From an uncultured Erysipelotrichaceae bacterium (lineage in GTDB: Bacteria > Bacillota_I > Bacilli_A > RF39 > UBA660), in assembly GCA_902803795.1 (NCBI GenBank), contig CADCRC010000139.1, positions 1 to 7,310 of the forward strand: a DNA stretch of 7,310 nucleotides, written 5' to 3'. The notes below the pieces were generated by a model. That model was not told the DNA's origin and searched no databases. It saw only the letters and a list, made by a program, of their open reading frames with translations. Position numbers and translations under genes: made by a program. How positions within the stretch are numbered: position 1 is the first letter of the stretch; each line of letters starts with the position of its first letter. This document shows positions 1 through 5,906 of the stretch, piece after piece.

Positions 1-312
1 AGCATCTTCAATAGCATATTCTAATAATTCTTTGCCAATACCTTTTCCTTTAAAACTACCAGCTACCCATAAACAATAAATATACATATAATTTTTTCCA
101 TTGATTGGAACCCAAGCAGTTTCTATCGGTTCATATTCAATAAATACTTTTCCTCTTGCATTTAATTTTCTAAATACATGACCATCTTTTAATTTACTTC
201 TAATCCATTCTTTCTTTTTATCAACACCATCTTTATGTTTAGGATCACCAATTGCACAACAAATATGTTCTTCATTAATATTCTTTTCATCTAAATTAAT
301 ATACTCATTCAT
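1..312 (-). CDS. GNAT family N-acetyltransferase, YoaP-like, N-terminal part
   Basis: Partial gene: the first 104 codons are present and the 3' end lies beyond base 1. The N-terminus (EEHICCAIGD, residues 14-23) and the stretch YIYCLWVAGSFKGKGIGKEL (78-97) resemble the Bacillus YoaP-type GNAT proteins. FKGKGIGKELL (87-97) is the pyrophosphate-binding loop for acetyl-CoA (motif A). GNAT enzymes move an acetyl group from acetyl-CoA to an amine; the substrate here is unknown. Two in-frame ATGs exist, at 318 and 312. AGAGGTG at 327-321 ends 2 nt before the first and 8 nt before the second, so the start at 312 is preferred. The gene is co-directional with the surface locus but has its own promoter-like site, so it is probably an unrelated cytoplasmic gene. 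Family call is firm; the YoaP subgroup is likely. Confidence 0.85.
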   Translation of the reverse strand, partial: MNEYINLDEKNINEEHICCAIGDPKHKDGVDKKKEWIRSKLKDGHVFRKLNARGKVFIEYEPIETAWVPINGKNYMYIYCLWVAGSFKGKGIGKELLEYAIEDA

Positions 313-333
313 TTCCATAACACCTCTACAACT

Positions 334-342
334 ATTATATCA
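334..342 (-). promoter_or_regulatory. extended -10 promoter for the GNAT gene
   Basis: The minus strand reads TGATATAAT: a consensus -10 hexamer (339-334) preceded by TG one base upstream. This extended -10 form can work without a good -35, and I see no convincing -35 at 16-18 bp. The predicted transcript start near 327 leaves a leader of about 15 nt holding the AGAGGTG ribosome-binding site. Confidence 0.45.
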
Positions 343-370
343 AAAAAACCTTATACAAGATCTTTTTTTG
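341..370 (-). terminator. weak A/T-rich hairpin, possible operon terminator
   Basis: On the minus strand CAAAAAAA pairs with TTTTTTTG across a 14-nt middle that contains a small CTT/AAG stem. It lies about 75 nt after the stop of the 788-residue surface protein gene, and its U-run sits inside the stem. It has very little GC and overlaps the GNAT promoter, so it is a weak candidate. The rest of 371-445 holds only another AT-only inverted repeat (ATCAATT/AATTGAT) and no gene. Confidence 0.25.
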
Positions 371-445
371 ATCATACACAAATCATATATATCAATTTTT
401 ATAAAAACTTTTTAACTTATAATTGATTATTTAATTTCTTATGTA

Positions 446-2812
446 CTATTCTTCCATTATGATTATCATATCAGCTAATGTACCTTTGAAAAATCTACCA
501 GGTTGATTACTTCCATCAAAGTATCCACCAAATGACACATTAGATGTAAATGATTGATTTAAACTCCAACTACTTTGATTAATTGTAGTTACTTCTCCAC
601 TATCATATTCACCATATTTATATTCTATTGTAATAATTTTTTGATTATTATCATCTGATTTTCTTCTATAAATAAACTCTATTGGTGCATTTGAAACACT
701 AATTCCATTTTTAGGTATATTAGTTGTTACTCCACCCCACCTATATGTTGGATATAAAGTACTAATATTATTATTGAATCGAACATTCAATCCAGGATAG
801 CTACTATTAGATTCATCTTTTGCATTAAATATTGTTGGTTGTTTAGGATTTCCTGATACAAAATTCAACTGATCACTATCAACAGATTTAAATGTAAATC
901 TAATTTCAAAGTCTTTATTTATATTTTCTGAACTAAATATATTAACACCTGTATCAATAAATGTTGATTGTGTTCCATTAAATACAGCATCACCTTCATG
1001 ATTATATTCAATCTTCCACCATTCTGCATATAACGTAACAATATCGTCATCAATATCACTTAAATTTCTAACTTTTTCTTCATCATCATAATGTGTTCCA
1101 GATCCATCTGATGCACTATTCCATCCTCTAAATACATAATTTGCTCTTGTAAATGTATTTGTTAATAACGATTCAGCTGAATCACCATAAATAAATTCTT
1201 GATCATCCATTGTACCTGTTCCACCATTAGCATCAAAATGTACATAGAAATATGATAGTTCATGCCATTGAGCATATAATGTAATTACATCATTTGCATT
1301 ACCAAGATTACTTGTTATTGTATAATTATCAGGATAACTTGTACCAGAACCATCTGGTTTAGTATTCCATTCATAAAATATTGATCCATCTTTCGTATAT
1401 GTATTTGCTGTTAATGACATTGTTGCTCCTAGTCCTACAATTTGATCATCCATTGTACCTGTTCCACCATTTGCATCATAATGAATTGTATAAACTGGTG
1501 GTTCTATAATTTCTACACTCATATCTGATAATGTACCTTTTAAATATCTCCATGGATTCATATTTTTATCTAATCCTGCACCAAATGTCGCTGGATAATC
1601 AAAATATGAAGTAAAATTACTAAAATCAACTGTAGGAGTATAAGTTAATCCATCATCATAACTATAAGATACTATTCCATTTTCTCTTTTTAAAATTACT
1701 TTTTCTCCAGTTATATACCCTGTATTAGGATCTTTAACTTTATCAGCGACATCAGATGAAGCATTTACATTTACATAATAACTTTCAACATCATGAAAAA
1801 ATTGTATACCAAGATATGGTTCATTCTCATTCATATCTTGAAATATAGTTGCTCTATTATCTTTATTATTTAATAAACTATATCCAAGATATTCATCTAT
1901 TGTAAACGTTACTATAAAATCTTTTTTTGCATTTTCATCATTATATAACAATACATCAGTATATATGATATCATCTCCATCAAATACTATTGGACCATCA
2001 TTTCTATAATATATTTTATTCCATTTTGCATATAATGTTGTATCTCCAGTTGGAACAAAAGTCTCATCTACTTTATTAGTAAAGTTAGAATCAGTATACC
2101 ATCCTAGTAATTTATATACATAAGTACATCCACGTTCTTTATAAGAACCCGTTTCTCCAACACAATCATTATATTCAATATCTGGAAAAGTCGTTATTGA
2201 CTCATTTTGAAATACTTCTTCTGTAAATGGATTATTTCCATTATTTGGAATATAAGTAATAGTATAACTTTCTTCATATAATGGTTCAATAGTTGTATTT
2301 TTTGTTAATTGGAATGTATAATTAGGATTTGTTACATTATTACTCCATTTCAAAAATGGAGCACCATTTCCATCAGTTTCATCTGCTACTAAATGAATTT
2401 CTGTTCCATAATAATATGTTCCACTAGGTGTTGTTGTAGTCACATAATTACTATTATTAATAGTTAATGTATATTGCTTTCTAGTATATCTATAAATAAC
2501 TGTATTAGAAAATTCATCAATTGTAACCAATTGAACTTGTGGAGCTTCAAATCCTTCTACATTCAAAACTTCAGGCTGAATAACATCACCAATTAATAAA
2601 TTATCGATAGTACTTCTACTATGTTCAGAATAAGTTGAACCATTTAAATCCATAAATTCATGAATAACAGTACAAGAAGCTTCTTGAGTAACTGTTAAAA
2701 TATTTTCAAGAGATTCAGATTCCTTAGTTATATAACAATATATTCCTTGTATAACTAAAAGTGATGAAACTGCAAAAAATAATAAAACGTTAGATAGTTT
2801 TATTTTCTTCAT
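446..2812 (-). CDS. Large modular surface protein: MucBP-like, InlB B-repeats, two ConA/LamG-like domains
   Basis: 788 residues, predicted secreted or membrane-tethered adhesin. Order: charged start and hydrophobic helix (1-26) ending GIYC; MucBP-like stretch TVIHEFMDLNG (about 48-112); divergent InlB-type repeat (113-182); InlB/Listeria-Bacteroides B-repeat 1 (183-267, ending TLYAKWNK); ConA/LamG-like domain 1 (268-436, ending RYLKGTLSDM); linker IEPPVY; B-repeat 2 (441-517) and B-repeat 3 (521-602), both with YDANGGTGTMDDQ-like openings; ConA/LamG-like domain 2 (603-787, starting FNGTQSTFIDTGV, ending RFFKGTLADM). There is no LPXTG-like signal and no C-terminal membrane helix, so surface retention would rely on the N-terminal helix or partner binding. 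It sits 30 nt after the signal peptidase gene, with a GGAAGGTG ribosome site, as last gene of the locus. B-repeats are common in Bacillota adhesins; ligand unknown. The domain borders are estimates by eye. Confidence 0.85.
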   Translation of the reverse strand: MKKIKLSNVLLFFAVSSLLVIQGIYCYITKESESLENILTVTQEASCTVIHEFMDLNGSTYSEHSRSTIDNLLIGDVIQPEVLNVEGFEAPQVQLVTIDEFSNTVIYRYTRKQYTLTINNSNYVTTTTPSGTYYYGTEIHLVADETDGNGAPFLKWSNNVTNPNYTFQLTKNTTIEPLYEESYTITYIPNNGNNPFTEEVFQNESITTFPDIEYNDCVGETGSYKERGCTYVYKLLGWYTDSNFTNKVDETFVPTGDTTLYAKWNKIYYRNDGPIVFDGDDIIYTDVLLYNDENAKKDFIVTFTIDEYLGYSLLNNKDNRATIFQDMNENEPYLGIQFFHDVESYYVNVNASSDVADKVKDPNTGYITGEKVILKRENGIVSYSYDDGLTYTPTVDFSNFTSYFDYPATFGAGLDKNMNPWRYLKGTLSDMSVEIIEPPVYTIHYDANGGTGTMDDQIVGLGATMSLTANTYTKDGSIFYEWNTKPDGSGTSYPDNYTITSNLGNANDVITLYAQWHELSYFYVHFDANGGTGTMDDQEFIYGDSAESLLTNTFTRANYVFRGWNSASDGSGTHYDDEEKVRNLSDIDDDIVTLYAEWWKIEYNHEGDAVFNGTQSTFIDTGVNIFSSENINKDFEIRFTFKSVDSDQLNFVSGNPKQPTIFNAKDESNSSYPGLNVRFNNNISTLYPTYRWGGVTTNIPKNGISVSNAPIEFIYRRKSDDNNQKIITIEYKYGEYDSGEVTTINQSSWSLNQSFTSNVSFGGYFDGSNQPGRFFKGTLADMIIIMEE
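1199..1483 (-). repeat. Near-identical 42-bp direct repeat in B-repeats 2 and 3
   Basis: Bases 1199-1240 and 1442-1483 differ at only 2 of 42 positions. Both encode the start of a B-repeat (DANGGTGTMDDQ). They are 243 bp apart, exactly 81 codons, so unequal recombination between them would remove or add one whole repeat in frame. The rest of the two repeats has diverged, so this block is either recently converted or strongly constrained. Confidence 0.8.
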
Positions 2813-2842
2813 ATTTCATCACCTTCCTTTATAATTATTTAA

Positions 2843-3319
2843 TTATTTTGATTTTATATCATCTTCTCCAAAAAGAAGACCTGATACAAATAGTAATACT
2901 ACGCAAGTAATTAATATTATTACACCTTTAGTAGATTGAAATTTTTTAATAATATATCCAATTTTGGGTATCCAAAATATATTCTTACCTACAAAGTTTC
3001 TTTTTTCTACAATATTACTATCTATATCTTTATTATTATCACCTTTAGTTTTAATTCCAGTTTTTGTTACTTTAACAGCTCTATGAGTAACTAAAGTCCC
3101 ATCATTATGTTTAAAAGCAATAATATCTTTTTCCTTTATATTCTTAAAGTCTGCATGTTTATTAATAAAACATAAACTTCCTGTTTCTATAGTCGGTTCC
3201 ATAGAACCAGACAATACTACATAAGGAACAATTCCACACATATATAGTATTAAAAATAACCCTCCAATGATAATAATTAACGTCGTAAAGACATTAATTA
3301 TTCCCTTAATTACTTTCAT
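2843..3319 (-). CDS. sipW: Signal peptidase I, SipW/ER type
   Basis: 158-residue membrane protease that removes signal peptides on the outer face of the membrane. It has an N-terminal helix (about 7-29), the SGSMEPT nucleophile box with catalytic Ser39, the VTHR box with His79 in the position taken by Lys in ordinary bacterial LepB enzymes, and the GDNNKDID box (Asp94, Asp100). A second helix (about 131-150) lies near the C-terminus. Ser-His chemistry is the hallmark of the SipW/ER subgroup, which in Bacillus processes TasA and TapA. It starts 5 nt after the TGA stop of the TasA-like gene and I see no clear ribosome-binding site, so translation is probably coupled. Likely substrates are the neighbouring TasA-like proteins and perhaps the 788-residue protein. 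Subgroup call is firm; the substrates are inferred from context. Confidence 0.93.
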   Translation of the reverse strand: MKVIKGIINVFTTLIIIIGGLFLILYMCGIVPYVVLSGSMEPTIETGSLCFINKHADFKNIKEKDIIAFKHNDGTLVTHRAVKVTKTGIKTKGDNNKDIDSNIVEKRNFVGKNIFWIPKIGYIIKKFQSTKGVIILITCVVLLFVSGLLFGEDDIKSK

Positions 3320-3324
3320 ATTAA

Positions 3325-3966
3325 TCAGTTACTAAAGTAAGTCCAAACAGTTGCTGGTACAACACTTGCTAAACCATCTTTTTGTATACCATAACCTGTT
3401 ACAACAATACTTTTATTTCCAGATAATCCTTCTGTTCCTTTTAATGTATTACGTACTGTTACATTATCAAATACTGCTTTAGATGTTGATGTTGGAGTAG
3501 TATCATTGGATGCTTTTGCTAACACAGTTAATGTTCCACCTGTTCCATAGTAATAAACATGAGTTGCAGTTCCTCCACTTGTACAAGCTACTGCTGAACC
3601 AGTTAATTCTGTCCATGTATCAGTGTTAATAGTATAAGTAAAAATTTCTTGAGGTGTAGTTTCAGTAGTACATGGTACAACTACTTTTATAAATACATAT
3701 GCATCATTCTTAGTAGATTCATTATCAATTGCTGGGTTTTTTGCAACAGTTTCTCCAGGCATTAAACCTTCTGATGCATCAGGTACTCCATTTGCAGGAG
3801 TAGTATCTGTTGTATCCCAGTTAGTTTCTGTTAAAGTAATATTTACACTACCTATAGTGAATACATTTGTTTTTTCATCCACATCTGTGAAATAAGCAAC
3901 TGCTCCTCCTACTACAACAATTAGTAAAAGTACAAATGCTGCAAAAATTGTTTTCTTTTTCTTCAT
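3325..3966 (-). CDS. TasA/camelysin-like secreted fibre protein with SipW-type signal
   Basis: 213 residues. The N-terminus is a classic SipW-cognate signal: KKKK, a hydrophobic core (7-19), GGAVA, then YFTDVDEKTNVFTIGSVNIT. Cleavage is expected after Ala24. The mature part has the TasA/camelysin signature GLMPGETVAKNPAIDNESTK (67-86) followed by a beta-strand AYVFIKVVV, and the usual C-terminal VTGYGIQKDG...VWTYF. Cys99 and Cys128 are the only cysteines in it and could form a disulfide after export. TasA-family proteins form extracellular fibres in biofilms, or act as surface-bound camelysin in Bacillus; here a structural role is inferred. It starts 9 nt after the 369-residue protein gene and overlaps in ribosome-site sequence with its 3' end, so the two are co-transcribed. 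Its Ala/Thr/Gly-rich composition makes this gene visibly less AT-rich than its neighbours, as expected for an abundant secreted protein. Confidence 0.9.
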   Translation of the reverse strand: MKKKKTIFAAFVLLLIVVVGGAVAYFTDVDEKTNVFTIGSVNITLTETNWDTTDTTPANGVPDASEGLMPGETVAKNPAIDNESTKNDAYVFIKVVVPCTTETTPQEIFTYTINTDTWTELTGSAVACTSGGTATHVYYYGTGGTLTVLAKASNDTTPTSTSKAVFDNVTVRNTLKGTEGLSGNKSIVVTGYGIQKDGLASVVPATVWTYFSN

Positions 3967-3975
3967 AATTTATTC

Positions 3976-5085
3976 CTATCCTTCCTCATTTTTTACTATT
4001 TTATCATTTTCTATTTTTTCTAGTATCATGACTACTAAAAGTCCCAATGCCGAAAAAATGAAAATTACAATAGACCAATCAAATTGCAAATCCCACGTAT
4101 CGGGATTGATGCTACTATTTTCTTCTTCAACCGAGAACACCCAAATTATTTTTGTAACAATCTTACTATATTCATTATCCAAATTTCTTGGTATTGAAAT
4201 AATAAAATGAATTAATTCATTAGAACCACTATTATATAAACCTAAGAACAAATTATTAAACTCAGTTAATTTTCCTTTATATACTTCTTCACCTTTACCA
4301 TTTTTTATTGTTATATTAACATTTTCTAGTAAATTTATTTCTTCTTGATTAAAATTCTTTTTATCAATTGATAAAAAATATTTAATTCTTTTAGAACTAC
4401 TATTATCAATTGTTATTTTATCTTCAATATTATCTCCTGGTAATAAACCACCTAAATTATTAAAAAAGCCATCATCTATATCAATATACTTATCTGCATT
4501 ATTTTCATAGATGATTTCTGATTTACCATCAGAATCCATAGAATAAGACTTATCTACAGCTTTTTTTACATCTACTCCATACCAATTACCATCAAAGTTT
4601 TTAGCTTGTACTGCTTCTACTAAAATATGAACAACAAGTTTATCACCAAAGGATTCATTTAACATTATATCAGGCATTTGAATTGTATCAAATAAATTTA
4701 TTACCTCGCTTTGATTTAATATAGAATCATAATAGTAATAATCATCTTTTTTAGTCCAATTCTTATAATCACCATTAATATAATTTGATTCAATATATTC
4801 AGTATTATTTAATCTATATGTAATTTTAGCTCTTACATAACAATCTAATCCAAGATTATTAATCTTAACATGTAATGGAACAACTTCTCCTGGCACAACT
4901 ACTTCATTTTCTTTTGTATACGATTCACCATTCTGATATTCTTCCAATTTAATATCTACATAAGAGGTTGAAACCATACTTTCCGTATTATTAATTACAT
5001 CACTAGTTAAAGCATATATGCCCGAGATGCTAAACATTATAAAGAATATTATTCCAATTAAAAATAATTTTTTTTTAACTAGCAC
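3976..5085 (-). CDS. Cell-surface protein with two TasA-like domains and a sorting-signal-like C-terminus
   Basis: 369 residues with GTG start. The signal region (KKK, hydrophobic 7-22, SGIYA, then LTSDVINNTESMVSTSYVDI) follows the same layout as the TasA-like neighbour, with cleavage likely after Ala25. Domain 1 (about 40-163) has VVPGEVVPLHVKINN and ends in LVVHILVEAVQAKNF. Domain 2 (about 200-320) has GGLLPGDNIEDKITIDNSSS, the same LPG-E/D turn. The C-terminus reads INPDTWD (326-332), then a hydrophobic helix (338-355) and a charged tail, which matches a sortase substrate in layout and is close to the NPxT motifs of class B sortases; Trp replaces the usual Gly/Asn. An AGGAGGTG site (5103-5096) lies 10 nt before the GTG; no other in-frame start fits it. 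It follows the sortase gene by 68 nt. Likely wall- or membrane-anchored base or minor subunit of a TasA-like fibre, comparable in role to TapA (inference). Confidence 0.85.
   Translation of the reverse strand: MLVKKKLFLIGIIFFIMFSISGIYALTSDVINNTESMVSTSYVDIKLEEYQNGESYTKENEVVVPGEVVPLHVKINNLGLDCYVRAKITYRLNNTEYIESNYINGDYKNWTKKDDYYYYDSILNQSEVINLFDTIQMPDIMLNESFGDKLVVHILVEAVQAKNFDGNWYGVDVKKAVDKSYSMDSDGKSEIIYENNADKYIDIDDGFFNNLGGLLPGDNIEDKITIDNSSSKRIKYFLSIDKKNFNQEEINLLENVNITIKNGKGEEVYKGKLTEFNNLFLGLYNSGSNELIHFIISIPRNLDNEYSKIVTKIIWVFSVEEENSSINPDTWDLQFDWSIVIFIFSALGLLVVMILEKIENDKIVKNEEG
5068..5076 (-). repeat. A9 homopolymer in codons 4-6 of the 369-residue protein gene
   Basis: Nine consecutive A on the coding strand encode Lys-Lys-Lys at the start of the signal peptide. 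A one-base slip here would truncate the protein almost at once. Confidence 0.9.
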
Positions 5086-5095
5086 AAATATAATT

Positions 5096-5103
5096 CACCT
5101 CCT
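5096..5103 (-). promoter_or_regulatory. Strong ribosome-binding site deciding the GTG start
   Basis: AGGAGGTG is a near-perfect Shine-Dalgarno sequence. It sits 10 nt before GTG at 5085, slightly longer than usual. The nearby TTG two bases upstream is out of frame and meets TAG at once, so GTG is the only workable start. Confidence 0.8.
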
Positions 5104-5119
5104 ACTCCTACCTTATTAA

Positions 5120-5148
5120 ATTATAAAATATTTTTTTTTAAAAATAAA
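5120..5148 (-). promoter_or_regulatory. Possible internal promoter before the 369-residue protein gene
   Basis: TATAAT on the minus strand (5125-5120) with a weak -35 candidate TTTATT (5148-5143) at 17 bp. The spacer holds a run of nine A (5139-5131). No TG extension is present. It would start transcription near 5113, 28 nt before the GTG. No terminator separates this gene from the sortase, so read-through from the sortase promoter is also likely. Confidence 0.35.
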
Positions 5149-5153
5149 TACTT

Positions 5154-5822
5154 TTAACTATTTTTTATTCCATGAACTACTATTCTATTTTTATTATCAT
5201 TATCACATGTAGAAAGTGTAATAATTTGTTTTCCTTTAGTTATATCTACTTTATAATTGATTAGACTATGTTCTTTAAATTCTTGTATTTTCTTATTAAA
5301 ATTACTATAATTTTTATCTCGATAATTATAATTTTTTTCAGATTTATAAATTGAAAAGATATTATATATATATGTATTACTTTTTATAATTAATTTAATT
5401 GTTCCAGTTTTTGTATTTTTATTTAATAAATTATCAACTGATCCAAACATACTTCCGTCTCTTCTATGATGACCATAAATTATTAAATTTTGATCATCAA
5501 GTTTATTATCACTATCCATAAATATCCATCCTGTACTACTATAATCTCTATTTAAATTATGATTTAAATAGTATTCATTATTACTAGTTTGTACTATTGG
5601 ATAATCAATTTTTGTATTATCTACTATTAACCAACCAATAATATCTTCATTAATAGTTTTTATTTCAGAATTCAAAGTGATTCTATTACCATTATTTATA
5701 TATTTTTTTGCATGAACAACTATTTCTTTTGTATTATTATTTTCAAATACCCATATAAATATACTAAACAAAGATACAATCATTATTACTATTAATATTA
5801 TTTTTATTATTTTTATATACAT
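5154..5822 (-). CDS. srtB: Class B sortase
   Basis: 222 residues from the chosen start. Sortases are membrane-bound transpeptidases that cut a C-terminal sorting motif and link the protein to the cell wall or to another subunit. An N-terminal membrane helix (about 4-26) is followed by the class B landmark IIGWLIVDNTKIDYPIVQ (61-78), DNEYYLNHNLN-like sequence, YGHHRRDGSMF with catalytic His118, TLSTCDND with catalytic Cys206, and Arg213 in RIVVHG. The ORF is open upstream to an ATG at 5879, but GAGAGG at 5833-5828 lies 5 nt before ATG 5822, and the longer start overlaps the promoter, so 5822 is used. It is first in the locus, and the next gene encodes the only protein here with a plausible sorting signal. 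All catalytic residues are present, so it should be active. A housekeeping role cannot be excluded, but the position suggests a dedicated one. Confidence 0.92.
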   Translation of the reverse strand: MYIKIIKIILIVIMIVSLFSIFIWVFENNNTKEIVVHAKKYINNGNRITLNSEIKTINEDIIGWLIVDNTKIDYPIVQTSNNEYYLNHNLNRDYSSTGWIFMDSDNKLDDQNLIIYGHHRRDGSMFGSVDNLLNKNTKTGTIKLIIKSNTYIYNIFSIYKSEKNYNYRDKNYSNFNKKIQEFKEHSLINYKVDITKGKQIITLSTCDNDNKNRIVVHGIKNS

Positions 5823-5847
5823 ACTTACCTCTCTATCATCTATATTT

Positions 5848-5856
5848 AATATATCA
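5848..5856 (-). promoter_or_regulatory. Extended -10 promoter for the sortase and the locus
   Basis: The minus strand reads TGATATATT: -10 hexamer TATATT (5853-5848) with TG one base upstream. A TTGTTT further upstream is at a poor distance (20 bp). Transcription would start near 5841, 19 nt before ATG 5822. It lies just after the terminator of the protease pseudogene, as expected for a new transcription unit. Confidence 0.45.
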
Positions 5857-5868
5857 TATATTAGAATT

Positions 5869-5896
5869 AAAAAAAACAAACTAGAAAACCTAATTT
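5869..5896 (-). terminator. Intrinsic terminator after the protease pseudogene
   Basis: On the minus strand AAATTAG, loop GTTTT, CTAGTTT forms a 7-bp stem with one G-U pair, followed by G and eight T (5876-5869). It begins 11 nt after the stop codon at 5907. GC is low, but stem, short loop and U-run are all present. Confidence 0.55.
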
Positions 5897-5906
5897 ATTT
5901 TTTTAT

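Noticed and set aside
446..520. LPXTG-type anchor at the end of the 788-residue protein
   Set aside because: The protein ends in the ConA-like domain (ADMIIIMEE) with no LPXTG/NPxT motif, no long hydrophobic helix and no basic tail.
2729..2745. Lipoprotein signal at Cys26 of the 788-residue protein
   Set aside because: The preceding residues G-I-Y do not form a lipobox (small residue needed just before Cys).
3325..3327. TGA read as tryptophan (mycoplasma code)
   Set aside because: TGA ends the TasA-like protein right after its usual C-terminal WTYF end and the next gene starts 5 nt later; tryptophans here use TGG.
4028..4210. Plus-strand 60-codon open frame
   Set aside because: It lies opposite the sorting tail of the 369-residue protein, has no ribosome-binding site, and its product resembles nothing; it is a shadow frame.
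5823..5879. Longer sortase start at 5879
   Set aside because: It would add 19 residues over the promoter and ribosome-binding site; GAGAGG sits correctly for ATG 5822 only.
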